From Rhizophagus clarus (lineage: Eukaryota; Glomeromycota; Glomeromycetes; Glomerales; Glomeraceae): DNA of 64,000 nt. Positions 10,852-20,775 of the stretch are shown piece after piece. A program made the translations under genes and the position numbers. The stretch is taken from assembly GCA_015698045.1 (NCBI GenBank), contig BLAL01000009.1, forward strand, positions 248,001-312,000. Reading direction: 5' to 3'. The notes under the pieces are model-generated. The model ran no database searches, was not told the DNA's origin, and saw only the letters and a program-made list of their open reading frames with translations. The number at the start of each line of letters is the position of its first letter. Position 1 is the stretch's first letter.

Positions 10852-11102
10852 TTGAATTTTCACTCAAATGATACACATCTAAAAAAGACAGAAAGTTTAG
10901 TAAAAGAACAAGGGAAAGAATGAAAAGAAAACAAAAAAAAGAATTAAAACTCACCTTGAATTTCCACTGAAATGGAATTAAAAATAGCCGCACCTAAAAA
11001 AAAGAACAAGTTAATAAGAGAAAAAGAAAAAAGAATAAAAGCAAAAAAAAAAAACTTACCTGTTACAGCACTTAATCCCAAAGCTAAAGGTGATGCCGTT
11101 AA
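10852..11102 (-). other. Three in-phase micro-exons (43, 39, 27 nt)
   Basis: Minus-strand order: exon 11060-11102 (TTTAG acceptor, GTAAGT donor), intron of 66 nt, exon 10955-10993 (TTTTTAG, GTGAGT), intron of 76 nt, exon 10852-10878 (TTTTTTAG, GTAAGT). One reading frame crosses both junctions: LTASPLALGLSAVT, a split Gly codon, AAIFNSISVEIQ, a split Asp codon, then VYHLSENS. All six splice sites are canonical. A diverged copy of the first exon (shared TTAACG and CTGTA) lies just upstream near 11310-11355. I cannot name the protein, and neither a start nor a terminal exon is visible, so this is a gene fragment or a cryptic gene. Confidence 0.5.
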
Positions 11103-11104
11103 CT

Positions 11105-11300
11105 AAAGAATTAAAAAAAATGATTTTTTTATTTTAAAAAAAAATGTTAAAAAAAAAGATGATTATTTTATTTTAAAAAAAAATAAAAAAAAAAAAGATT
11201 ATTTATTTTAAAAAAAAAATGTTAAAGATTTTTTATTTTAAAAAAAAATGATAAAAAAAAAAATGATTATTTATTTTAAAAAAAAAATGTTAAAAAAAAT
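11105..11300. repeat. Poly-A/T minisatellite
   Basis: Alternating TTATTTTAAAAAAAAATG and GTTAAAAAAAAAGATGATTA-type words of about 45 bp repeat about four times. No coding content. Confidence 0.55.
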
Positions 11301-11700
11301 TTCCTTCCGCTACAGTAGCTTAAGTCTGAACAAAACTACTAGCGTTAATTATCTATAACATAAAAGGTAATATCGCTTACCATTTATGATAAGCTTATCT
11401 CATGAGTTGATATAAAAAAGGGATATATGCAGTTTTTGAACCAGTATAACCGGTATTATGATCTGATTATTTAGGTAAACAAGTGGTAAACGCATAAAAA
11501 AAAAAAAATATAGCACCTCTAGGCTCTAGCAGTTTTTCATCAGCGATAATGTTTATTTGTTTATTAGGTAATCTATTTCATTTGTTTCTCTTCATTCACT
11601 TTTTAAAACTTTAATTTTAATTCTTTTATTTCAATTTTAATTGATCAAATAAAATTAAATAAAAAAAAAATCAACACTATAACGAATTATTTGGTATAAA
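11301..11700. other. Spacer with one diverged micro-exon copy
   Basis: Around 11310-11355 the minus strand carries a relative of the 11060-11102 exon, without a canonical donor. The remainder shows no recognisable feature. Confidence 0.4.
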
Positions 11701-11754
11701 GGCCCCACATGTGACTTGCTGATCTAATCAGATAATCTGAATATCCGATCTTGA

Positions 11755-13354
11755 AAAAAAAATTTTTGTGATGTTGCCAGATGAAAAGAATGACCGGACT
11801 ATTAAAATTAAGGTAAGGGAGGGTTGGGATGGTGTTTTTCAGTTTTTTTTTATTTAATTAATTATTTTTTTTTTCTTTTTTGTAGTGTTGCCAGACGAAA
11901 AGCATGACTGGACTATTGGAATTAAGGTAAGGGAGGGTTGGAGTGGTGTTTTTCAGTTTTTTTTTATTTAATTAATTATTTTTTTTTTCTTTTTTCTTTT
12001 TTCTTTTTTGTAGTGTTGCCAGACGAAAAGCACGACCAGACTATTGGAATTAAGGTAAGGGAGGGTTAGGGTGGTGTTTTTCGGTTTTTTTTAATTAATT
12101 AATTATTTATTTTTTTTTTCTTTTTTGTAGTGTTGCCAGATGAAAAGCACGACTGGACTATTGGAATTAAGGTAAGGGAGAGTTAGGTGGTGTTTTTCGG
12201 TTTTTTTTTATTTAATTAATTAATTATTTTTTTTTTTCTTTTTTGTAGTGTTGCCAGACGAAAAGCATGACTGGACTATTGGAATTAAGGTAAGGGAGGG
12301 TTGGGGTGGTGTTTTTGGAGTTTTTTTTATTTAATTAATTATTTTTTTTTTTTTTTCTTTTTTGTAGTGTTGCCGGACGAAAAGCATGACCGGATTATTG
12401 GAATTAAGGTAAGGAAGGGTTGGGTGGTGTTTTTCGGGCTTTTTTTATTTAATTAACTATTTTTTTTTTTCTTTTTTTTTTGTAGTGTTGCCGGACGAAA
12501 GACTTTTGGAATTAAGGACAATTAAGGTAAAGAAGTGTTGGGGAGATGCTTTTCATTGTTTTTTTTTTATTTAATTAATTAATTATTATTATTATTTTTT
12601 TTCTTTTTTGTAGTGTTACCAGACGAAAAGCATGACCAGACTTTTGGAATTAAAGTAAGGGAGGGTTGGGATGATGTTTTTCGTTGTTTTTTTTTTATTT
12701 AATTAATTAATTATTTTTTTTTTTTCTTTTCGTAGTTTTGACAGATGAAAAGCATGACCGGACTATTGGAATTAAGGTAAGGGAGGGTTGGGGTGGTGTT
12801 TTTCAGGTTTTTTTTTTATTTAATTAACTATTTTTTTTTCTTTTTTCTTTTTTGTAGTGTTGCCGGATGAAAAGACTTTTGCGATTAAGGACAATTAAGG
12901 TAAGGAAGTGTTGGGAAGATGCTTTTCGTTGTTTTTTTTTATTTAATTAATTAATTATTATTATTATTTTTTCTTTTTTGTAGTGTTGCCAGACGAAAAG
13001 CACGACCGGACTTTTGGAATTAAGATAAGGGAGGGTTGGGGTGATGTTTTTCGTTGTTTTTTTTATTTAATTAATTAATTATTTTTTTTTTTCTTTTTCG
13101 TAGTTTTGCCAGACAAAAAGCACGACCAGACTATTGGAATTAAGTAAGGTAAGGGAGGGTTGGGGTGGTATTTTTCGTTGGTTTTTTTATTTAATTAATT
13201 AATTAGTAATTTTTTTTTTCTTTTTTGTAGTGTTGCCGGATAAAAAGCACGACTGGACTATTGGAATTAAGGTAAGGGAGGGTTGGGGTGAATTTTTTCG
13301 TTATTTTTTTTAATTAATTAATTATTTATTTATTTTTTTTTTTCTTTTTTGTAG
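11755..13354 (+). repeat. Exon-like tandem array E, 13 internal units of about 121 bp
   Basis: Cores start near 11774, 11886, 12013, 12132, 12249, 12369, 12487, 12614, 12736, 12859, 12983, 13105 and 13231. Each unit shows TTTTTCTTTTTTGTAG, a core of about 41 nt (TGTTGCCAGACGAAAAGCAT ... GGAATTAAG), then GTAAGGGAGGGTTGG. The next pyrimidine tract follows after TTTAATTAATTA. Acceptor and donor signals are conserved in nearly every copy. One phase reads LPDEKHDWTIGIK and another CCQTKSMTGLLEL. At 41 nt the core is not a multiple of three. Two units carry a GACAATTAA insertion before the donor. Confidence 0.78.
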
Positions 13355-13564
13355 TGTTGCCAGACGAAAAGCACGACCAGACTTTTGGAATTAAGGACAA
13401 TTGAGGTCAAGAGTATATGGTCAAGGAGATTACGGTATTCGCAAGACTCCGTGACAACAATCATCTATCTAAAAGTCAAAGTTTTCGTACTGGTGGATTT
13501 AAATATCACGAGATTTCAATGTCGGTTAAATGATTTCCCTAAGAGGAGCCTGCATGAGTTTTAA
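13355..13564 (+). other. Candidate terminal exon of array E (69 codons)
   Basis: The 14th unit keeps the TTTTTTGTAG acceptor (AG at 13353-13354), but its donor is replaced by GGACAATTGAGG. The frame CCQTKSTTRLLELRTIEVKS then stays open for 69 codons to a TAA at 13562-13564. The part after about 13403 is unique sequence, richer in G and C than its surroundings. An AATAAA word lies about 100 nt downstream (13661). This is what the 3' exon of a transcribed gene would look like. No known domain is recognised. Confidence 0.4.
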
Positions 13565-14068
13565 AATCATTGTTAGTTTTAAAATCATCATCGGTAAATG
13601 ATATAAAGGAAGATTCTTTGACTCCATATTTTAAAAACAAAATTTTTAAAATTAAAAATTAATAAAAGATAATGAAAATTTTGGTTATTTCTTTATTTTC
13701 AAAATTCTTTAAATATTATAGCAAATTCATATGAAACCTGGTTATTCTTACTGCTTTATTTAATTATTTTACATCATGAAAAAGCTTTTGGAGAATAAAT
13801 AATACCATTAACAACTGCAAATAACTACTATTGTATTCACAAAACTTTTATTTGCAACTGGTGTAAAAAGTGATGGGTTCTTAAAATAGTTGATGGGTTA
13901 TAAAAAGTCGTTATTACTTTAATTTTTAAGCACGAGTTGTAAAAAATTTTTTTATTTTCTGATTATTCTACATAAAATTGATAAGATGAATGTATAACAC
14001 AATCGTATTTTGCACTGTTTACTAATTTTTTATTAAAAATTCTTAATTTAAACTAATTCCAAGGATCG
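13565..14068. other. Stretch without a gene
   Basis: AT-rich, with AATAAA at 13661-13666. Nothing else recognised. Confidence 0.5.
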
Positions 14069-14314
14069 GTGCATATGATTTTGCATTATCTTAATCATAT
14101 TCAAAGTTCTTATAGAAGTAGGATTGAGAAAATCTTAACCAACATTAGTGAGCTCCTTATAAACTTCTCAATATCAATTACTGATTTAATCAACTTGTTT
14201 AGCAAAGATATTAATAATCTTTTATTTTACTATGAGTTGTTGAAAATTTACAGAAATTGTAATCCTTCAGACTGCAAAAAATTGGCAAAGTTTTTAGATG
14301 TTTATTTGCCATAG
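14069..14314 (+). CDS. Hypothetical 81-codon frame
   Basis: An ATG-started frame begins MHMILHYLNHIQSSYRSRIE and ends DCKKLAKFLDVYLP before TAG. Composition is protein-like (Cys, Asp and Pro present, not only Phe/Lys/Asn), with two helical hydrophobic stretches. It lies in the middle of the inverted-repeat element between arrays E and F, where an element's own gene would sit, but it is far too short for a transposase and shows no motif I recognise. It could be a remnant. Confidence 0.25.
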   Translation: MHMILHYLNHIQSSYRSRIEKILTNISELLINFSISITDLINLFSKDINNLLFYYELLKIYRNCNPSDCKKLAKFLDVYLP

Positions 14315-14819
14315 TTATTAAAATAGTAGTTTAAGATCAACCATGATTTTTTATCTTATGCTTATAAAATAGATTTATTCATTAATATAATAATATAATT
14401 TTTTGTTATTATCTTGGCAAATGTAAAGAACTGAAACTTTACACAATACTCAAAATAATAGGAGTTTAGCTCTGAAAAGAACTTTAACACATGATTTAAT
14501 AAATTCTGAAAGCAAATGTTTATAATAAAAATAAAATAAGAATAATGAAGTTTATTAAGAAATAAAGAAATATGTTATAACTTTAGTTAATGGATTAATT
14601 CTTTTGTTAGCAAGAATAATCTAAAAAAATTGTTTTTTGTTGTAGATAAAATCTTAATAATTACCAAAGAAATAAAATACAAAGATAAAAGTTAATTAAC
14701 CAACTACTATGACTCTCCTTTACCTACAATTTATTCAATCACTATATATAATAAAGTAATAATAATAAAAATAAAATAAATATAATAAATAATATAAATA
14801 TAACAAATAAAATAAATCA
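14315..14819. other. AT-rich stretch without a gene
   Basis: No recognisable feature apart from ATAATAAAATAAA-type simple sequence from about 14750. Confidence 0.5.
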
Positions 14820-15005
14820 AACAAATATAATAAATCATATTAATCATATTAATCAGATTGATCATATTATTATAATCATCATGATTATTATGATTATTAC
14901 AACTATCATAATCATTTTAACTATTACAACTATTATGACTATTATGATTATCATGATTATTATGACTATTATGATTATTGCAATTATTATAACTATTATA
15001 ATCAA
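14820..15005. repeat. ATTATGATT / ACTATTATG microsatellite-like block
   Basis: Trinucleotide-based repeats (CATATTAAT, ATTATGATT, ACTATTACA) run for about 185 bp. No coding frame. Confidence 0.65.
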
Positions 15006-15585
15006 GCAATTTTTAACTTCAACACTGTATTATCTTGCTTTATAGTCATTTTTTTCTATAGCAAATCTTGATATAACGAAGAACACTATATAACAAATTG
15101 TTAATATGAAACAGATATTAACATATAAAAAACTTTTGATTAACTGAATTTTATTAATTATGAACTGTATAATGCTGTATATCATTATATGAAGTAAAGT
15201 TACAAAATAGCATATATAAAAATGATCTTTTTATAACAAATTTTTTTATAACAAATTTTTTTCCAGTAAAATGAAGATTACTGATATACCAACAGCTTTA
15301 TAATCATTTAATAAAGAATAATTTTTTTTAAATACACAATATAAGAAAGTTATAGAATGCTTTTATAAAAGATGTTTAATAAATTATTTTAATAATATTA
15401 AAATATTAAATTGTGATCAATTTCATTAGCTTTGCATTTGCACATCAGAATTAATTTTATTAGCATAGTACCTATCTATTATCTATATTTTATCTAACAT
15501 CTCTATAAAAATAAAGATAAGAAGTTTTTTAAAAAAAATAATAATAACATCTCTTCCAACTCTCCTTTATTTTAATTTTAAAAAT
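15006..15585. other. AT-rich stretch without a gene
   Basis: Short words such as TTTTTTATAACAAA repeat at 15230-15265. Nothing else. Confidence 0.45.
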
Positions 15586-15589
15586 CCAG

Positions 15590-16330
15590 TTATATTTTCA
15601 TTTGACAACACTACAAGAAAGAAGAAAAAAACTTGAATAACTTGTTTAATTAGAAATAATAATGAAAAATATCTTCTCCAGTCCTCCTTTACCTTAATTT
15701 CAAAAGTCTGGTTATGTTTTTCATCTAACAACATTACTTTTTTTTTTTTTTAATTCAAAAGTCATGTTATATTTATTATAAAATATCTAATTAAAAATAT
15801 TACATATAATTTATATAACTCTCCCAGTACAGCTAAATGTGACCCATGAAACATCTGACAACATTATAAAAAAGAAAAAAAATTAAATAGTTTAATTAAT
15901 TAAAAATAATGATAAAAAATACCTTTTTAATCCTCTTTTACCTTAATTCTAAAAGTCCAATCATATATTTTGTCTGAAAACACTACAAAAAAAAAAAAAA
16001 TAATTAATTAAAAAAATAACAAAAAATGCTTCCCTAACCTTTTTTTACCTTAATTTCAAAAGTTCAGTTATACTTTTCATTTAGCAATATTACAAAAAAT
16101 AAAAAAAAATTAAATAAATTAATTAATTTAAAATAACAACAAAAAATACTTTTCCCAACCTCTCTTACTTTAATTCCACAAGTCTAATCATATTTTTTAT
16201 TTAGCAATACTACAAAAAAAAAAAAAAAATAATTAATTAAAAAAAATCACTGAAAAACATTTCTTCCAAACTCTTTTACCTTAATTTCAAAAGTCCAGTT
16301 ATATTTTTCATAAATTTTTTTCTAGATTGG
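15590..16330 (-). repeat. Exon-like tandem array F, about 7 units
   Basis: This is the minus-strand counterpart of array E. Units near 15610, 15712, 15860, 15965, 16085, 16205 and 16295 read, on the minus strand, T-rich tract and TTGTAG, then TGTTGTCAGATGAAAA-like core, TGGACTTTTGAAATTAAG, then GTAAAAG or GTAAGG. It is more diverged than array E, and many units have lost a splice signal. Confidence 0.6.
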
Positions 16331-16849
16331 ATATTCAGATTATTTAATAGATTAAATTAGTAAATTACATAACAGTTACTGGAAATGTCACAAAAAAATA
16401 AGACAAATTTTTTTTATTAAGGTTAGCAAAAAAAAATTTGTGGCACAATATCCTCTTTAAATGTATAGCGCATGTATATAATTAAAGTTGGCCAAAATTA
16501 ATTAAGTCTGGTTAAATTTGCTGATCAATAATTCATAATTCTAGCCAAAATTTTGCTAATTCTGGCCAACCTCGTAATTTCAGCCTAAATTAAGTTAAAA
16601 TTGAAAAAATACAGATCAAATATAGCATTACATTTATATAATATAGTACTTTAATTTAAAAGCAAAAATATAAACTTATTAAGTGTCTTTACGATTTTAT
16701 AAAAAAAAATTCCCATTTAATCTTTATTATTCAACTTGAATCTTTATTTAAAAATAGTCTATTTTCTTTATTAAAATAATAAAAAATTAAAGATCAGAAA
16801 TTAATACCGTTACAAAAAATGCTAATTCCCCCATAAGTATTAATCATCA
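16331..16849. other. Spacer with TTGGCCAAAATT words
   Basis: 16480-16600 has repeated GGCCAAAATT/AATTCTGGCCAA words, probably the relic of an inverted-repeat element. The rest shows nothing. Confidence 0.4.
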
Positions 16850-17490
16850 CATTATAAAATTTGATATACAAGTAATTTAGACCCTCCTAAACAATATTAC
16901 TTAAGCAATAAAAGGCAATTTACTTTGACCAAAGTGTTGAAATTATGCTCTAAAATTTCTAAATGAGTGAGAAAATATAAACGTTAATTTCTCCATATAT
17001 ATTAATCATAGTATTATAAAATTTAAGATACGAATAAATCTAACCTGCCTAAACAACTCTACTTAAGCAACAAAATGTAGTTTACTTTGATCAAAGTATT
17101 GAAATTACACTCTGAAGTCACTAAACAGATGTAAAAAAATTTAGAAATTGAAAATTAGTGCAGTTTTGTAAAATATATATTACTCTATGAATGTTTATTA
17201 TATACTTAAAAAATTTATAATATAAATATATTTGACACTTCTGAACAACATAACATAAGCCGCAGTAAGCAATTTCATTTTGCCAATGTACCAAAATTAT
17301 GCTCTAAATATGTAAAATAGATTTAGTTGTCAGTTCCATTATAAAAATGCGAGTTTTTTTTCAAATATTATACCTATATTTATAAAATTTAAGATCCAAG
17401 TATTTTGGATTTTGCTAAACAACTTTACTTAAGCAATAAAAGGTACTTTACTTTGATCAAGGTGATGAAATTTCATTCTAAAAATTTATG
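16850..17490. repeat. Tandem repeat, 4 units of about 165-190 bp
   Basis: Units begin near 16857, 17021, 17212 and 17384. Each holds TATAAAATTTAAGATACAAG, a CCTAAACAACTTTACTTAAG-like core and TTTACTTTGATCAAAGTGTT. The core is better conserved than the spacers, and the third copy is the most diverged. No splice-signal pattern like arrays A-F is evident. The frame at 17405-17653 starts in the last copy and is not credible as a gene. Confidence 0.7.
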
Positions 17491-18786
17491 TATATTTAAA
17501 AATAATGTGTTTTTTTTAGTTTTTCATGTTTTATACAAAAACTACCTGAATAACCGCTATTACAAGCTTAGAAAAACCTTTTCTACTCGTAAAATTACAT
17601 ATATTTTTACTTTTAAAACTGCATATTTTTTTATTTCTCAACTTCAATCTTGAAAAAAGTGTGTTTTTAAGGAGAATTTTTCATACGTTATAAAAAAAAA
17701 TTTTATTATTCAAGATCGGAAAGTAAGAATAGAAATTGATAGAACACATGATAATCTATCAATTTCTTAATTTGTATAAGTGTAGTACATTAAAAAATTT
17801 AATGTTTAACTACTAAATAAAGTAATGCGATTGATGTTATGCAAGATAATTTTAATATGAAAATGATCTGCATGTGACATTTCCGGTGACTGATAACTAT
17901 ACTTTTATATCAGATAATTTATTATACTATACTAAATAATTTGTTATAGCATTAACAAATTTTTTATAATAAAAATCTAATCAGCCTGAACACTTACTTC
18001 ATTATATTGAGATGTGACTGTATAAAATAAAAAAATTGATAATTATTTGCTAAATTGTTATAATTAGTAATATTTGAAAAAATATTTATATTTAAATATT
18101 TTTTTCTTTTATTAACTGAATAAACTAGTAGCATGATATAACATATAAAAAATAAATATAGAGAGTTACCAATATATGATTTTTATATTATACTTATTTA
18201 AATTTTAAGTTAAAGATCTATCTCCTGACATGAAGTTTAAGTTTTATAACCCTTTCTTAAAAGATATTACAGATGTTTAATTTAAACTGTGGTCAGTAGA
18301 TGATTAGTTACGTGTGGGATTTTAGGTCTTACATATGACTAAAATGACAGATATTAAGTTTTGATATATTTTCACTTATAAATCAAAGCTAAAGTAAAAA
18401 AGTAATAGTTTAAAATTTCATTAACCATTAAATTGAGAATTCTAAAATTATTGCATCTATTATATTTTTTATACACTATGGAATTATAAAATAAAGAAAA
18501 TTCCAGAATTTTGTTATTAATCCAATCAAATTAAGATTTTATCTCTAAATATTTGGTATTAATATAAGTATGATCAAACTATTAGTATAAATAATCCTTA
18601 TCAATTCATCTATTACTACTCTATTATTTATATATGAAGAGTTAATTAAAGCAAACTTTTTATTTGTAATACATTAGATAAATTACAAGTTAACAACTTT
18701 GCTTATTATTAAAAATAATAAAACTTAAGAAATGAACTGCTTGAACATGGTTTAGAGTCAGCTCATAACTCTCAGCTCGGCTCAGT
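17491..18786. other. AT-rich stretch without a gene
   Basis: No coding frame. A word CACTTACTTCATTATATTGA near 17990-18010 resembles a transposon end, but I found no convincing partner. Confidence 0.45.
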
Positions 18787-19144
18787 TAGAGATGACAAAA
18801 TGACAATGACTCATCAGTTCGGCTCCTGATTCAACTAACTCATGAGCAGCTCATCTTGAACTGACTCAAGTTGATTCAAGCTAAAGATCATTTTCTTTTT
18901 TGGTGATAGCCATTCCACAAAAATCCAATTTTGGTAAGAACAAATTTGAAAATTTGTGTAATATTGAATTTTCTTTTTGGAAAATTTTATAATTCTGGCA
19001 GGAATTAGCTCATAATTCTGGCTGAAGCAGGCTCAAACTAGCTTAAATCAGTCTAAGTCAGCTTTGAACTGAACCGAGTTGAGAACTGTAAGCTGACTCC
19101 AAGCTGTGCTCAAGCTGCTCATTTGTCGAGTTTTACCATCTCTA
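18787..19144. mobile_element. hAT-type MITE, 358 bp
   Basis: The ends are TAGAGATGACAAAATGAC and, reverse-complemented, TAGAGATGGTAAAACTCG. A perfect 8-bp duplication GGCTCAGT flanks it (18779-18786 and 19145-19152), as hAT elements make. The interior is partly palindromic, with AGCTCA/TGAGCT words and CCAAAATT/AATTTTG arms. No coding capacity. It sits in a wider field of GACTTGAGCTG repeats. Confidence 0.78.
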
Positions 19145-20775
19145 GGCTCAGTTCAAACTGACTTGAGCTGACTTAAGCTGACTACTTAAGCTCGACTTGA
19201 ACCGACTTGAGCAGTTGAGCAGACTTAAGCAGCTGTATCATGTAAAGTTACATAAATTTTCTAAAAAGGAAATTTTATTTCCTGCAAAAATCAAATATGT
19301 TGTACAAATATCCCAAAAAGAAAATTCACATACAGATCACTTAATTCTGGCCGGAATTAAGGGTTACTAATTTTTATTTAACTCTAGCCATTTCTTTATT
19401 AAAAAAAATCTGAAAATTTTCAAATGTATAATTATAATGAACACCTTTATTTTAAATGAAAAATATTATTTTTCTTTTAAAAAAACTGATCTTTGGTTTT
19501 TTCTTTAAAAATAAAATAATAAATACTTTTTTTAATACTGATTTTTGGTTTTTTTTATTAAAAAAAGAAAATACTTTTTTTTTAATTAAAGAAACTGGGT
19601 TTTGATTTTTTTTATTTAAAAAAAAAAAAAAGAAAAATAAGGTTCTTTTTATGTTTTTTTCTTAAAAAACAAAAAAAAAAAAAAAAAAAAAATAAGTTTC
19701 TTTTATTAAAAAAACTAATTCTCTTAAAAAAAAAAAGAAAAGAAGTTTTTTTTATTAAAGTAATCAATTTTTATTTTTTTTTTAAAAAATAAATTTTCAG
19801 TTTCTTTATTAAAAAAATTATTTAATTTTTTTTTTAGCAAAAAACTGAAAATCAGTTTTTTAATTAATGAGTTTGATTTTTCAATTTTTTTATCAAAAAA
19901 AAATAAAAAATAATCTTTTTTTTTAAAAGGGGATGAAAATTGATCTCTTAAAATAAAGGAAACTTAATTTTTTTTTTTTTTTTTCTTTTTTTAAGAAAAA
20001 AATGAAATTAATTCCTTTAATAAAAGAAGAAAATAATTTTTTTTTAAGAAAAAAAAGCAAAAATCAGTTTCTTTAATAAAAGAAATCTACTTTTCTTTCT
20101 TTTTTTTTAAGAAGAAAAACTAAAATTGGAAAGCGTCTAAAGCTGTGTTCAATCACGTGATTTTTAATAGTACTAATGTGATAGATAAGGGTGTGACAAA
20201 TTAAATTTCACCTACTGTAAAAAAACTAAGTCTCTGAGATATATAATAAAAATGGATAACTAAGGTGTGATGAGGGGGGTGACTAATAGTATATAATCAC
20301 GTGATCGAACATGGCTTTAGACATTCTCTAAAATTGGTATTTTTAATTAAGAAAAGTATTTTACTTTTTTTTTTTTTTTATAAAAAACTAAAATTGGTAT
20401 TTTTATTAAAAAATGTATTTTTTTATTAAAAAAAAAGCCAAAGATCAGTTTTTTAAATAAAAAAAAACAAATTTTAATTTTTCATTTTTGTTTTTCTGAA
20501 AATAATTAAAATAATTATTTATTTGAAATAATAATAATATATCAAACTTTTTTTAATAACTGATATTATTTTATATAATTCTTTAATAAAATAAATTAAT
20601 AAAAATTAATAACCTTTAATTCTGACCAGAATTAAGTGATCGTTATAATAATTTCCTTTTTTGAATAATTTGTATAACATACTTTCAATTTTCGCAGGAA
20701 TAAAATTTCTTTTTTTGGAAATTTGTGTAATGTCACATAATATAAGCTGCTCAATTTGACTCAAGTTGACTTAGT
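19145..20775. repeat. Long inverted repeat with A/T-rich loop
   Basis: Arms at about 19235-19385 and 20590-20750 are inverted copies. They share TTACATAAATTTTCTAAAAA / TTACACAAATTTCCAAAAAA on the outside and GATCACTTAATTCTGGCCGG / GATCACTTAATTCTGGTCAG on the inside. The loop is about 1.2 kb of poly-A and poly-T words with a small MITE at 20130-20327. A third partial arm lies in 24260-24400. Flanking AGCAGCT/GACTTGAGC words also pair. The outer element probably had its right end at 23653 (TTTTCATCTCTA). Its left end is not found. Confidence 0.6.
20130..20327. mobile_element. Small MITE with GTCTAAAGC ends
   Basis: The inverted ends GTCTAAAGCTGTGTTCAATC and (reverse complement of the right end) GTCTAAAGCCATGTTCGATC both run into CACGTGATT. 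CTAAAATTGG lies outside both ends (20120-20129 and 20328-20337) and may be the target-site duplication. The same word also occurs in the local AT-rich repeat, so the exact ends are uncertain. It is visibly less AT-rich than its surroundings. Confidence 0.6.

Larger units (their letters stand above)
11700..16460. mobile_element. Large inverted-repeat element carrying arrays E and F, ends not defined
   Basis: Array E (+) and array F (-) are related and lie in inverted orientation about 2 kb apart. Similarity continues outside the arrays: AATCTGAATATCCGATCT near 11740 matches, inverted, AATCTGAATATCCAATCT near 16330, and weaker similarity goes further out. This suggests a non-autonomous element with long complex inverted ends. 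I could not find a target-site duplication, so the true termini and superfamily are unknown. Confidence 0.45.

Noticed and set aside
9940..10993. Minus-strand frames of 60-176 codons rich in Phe and Ser
   Set aside because: Compositional by-products of the purine minisatellite. Only the short spliced segments at 10852-11102 look coding.
15041..18010. Possible transposon bounded by TTGATATAACGAAG-like ends
   Set aside because: The two ends match weakly, no duplication is visible, and the interval would cut across the E/F inverted-repeat element.
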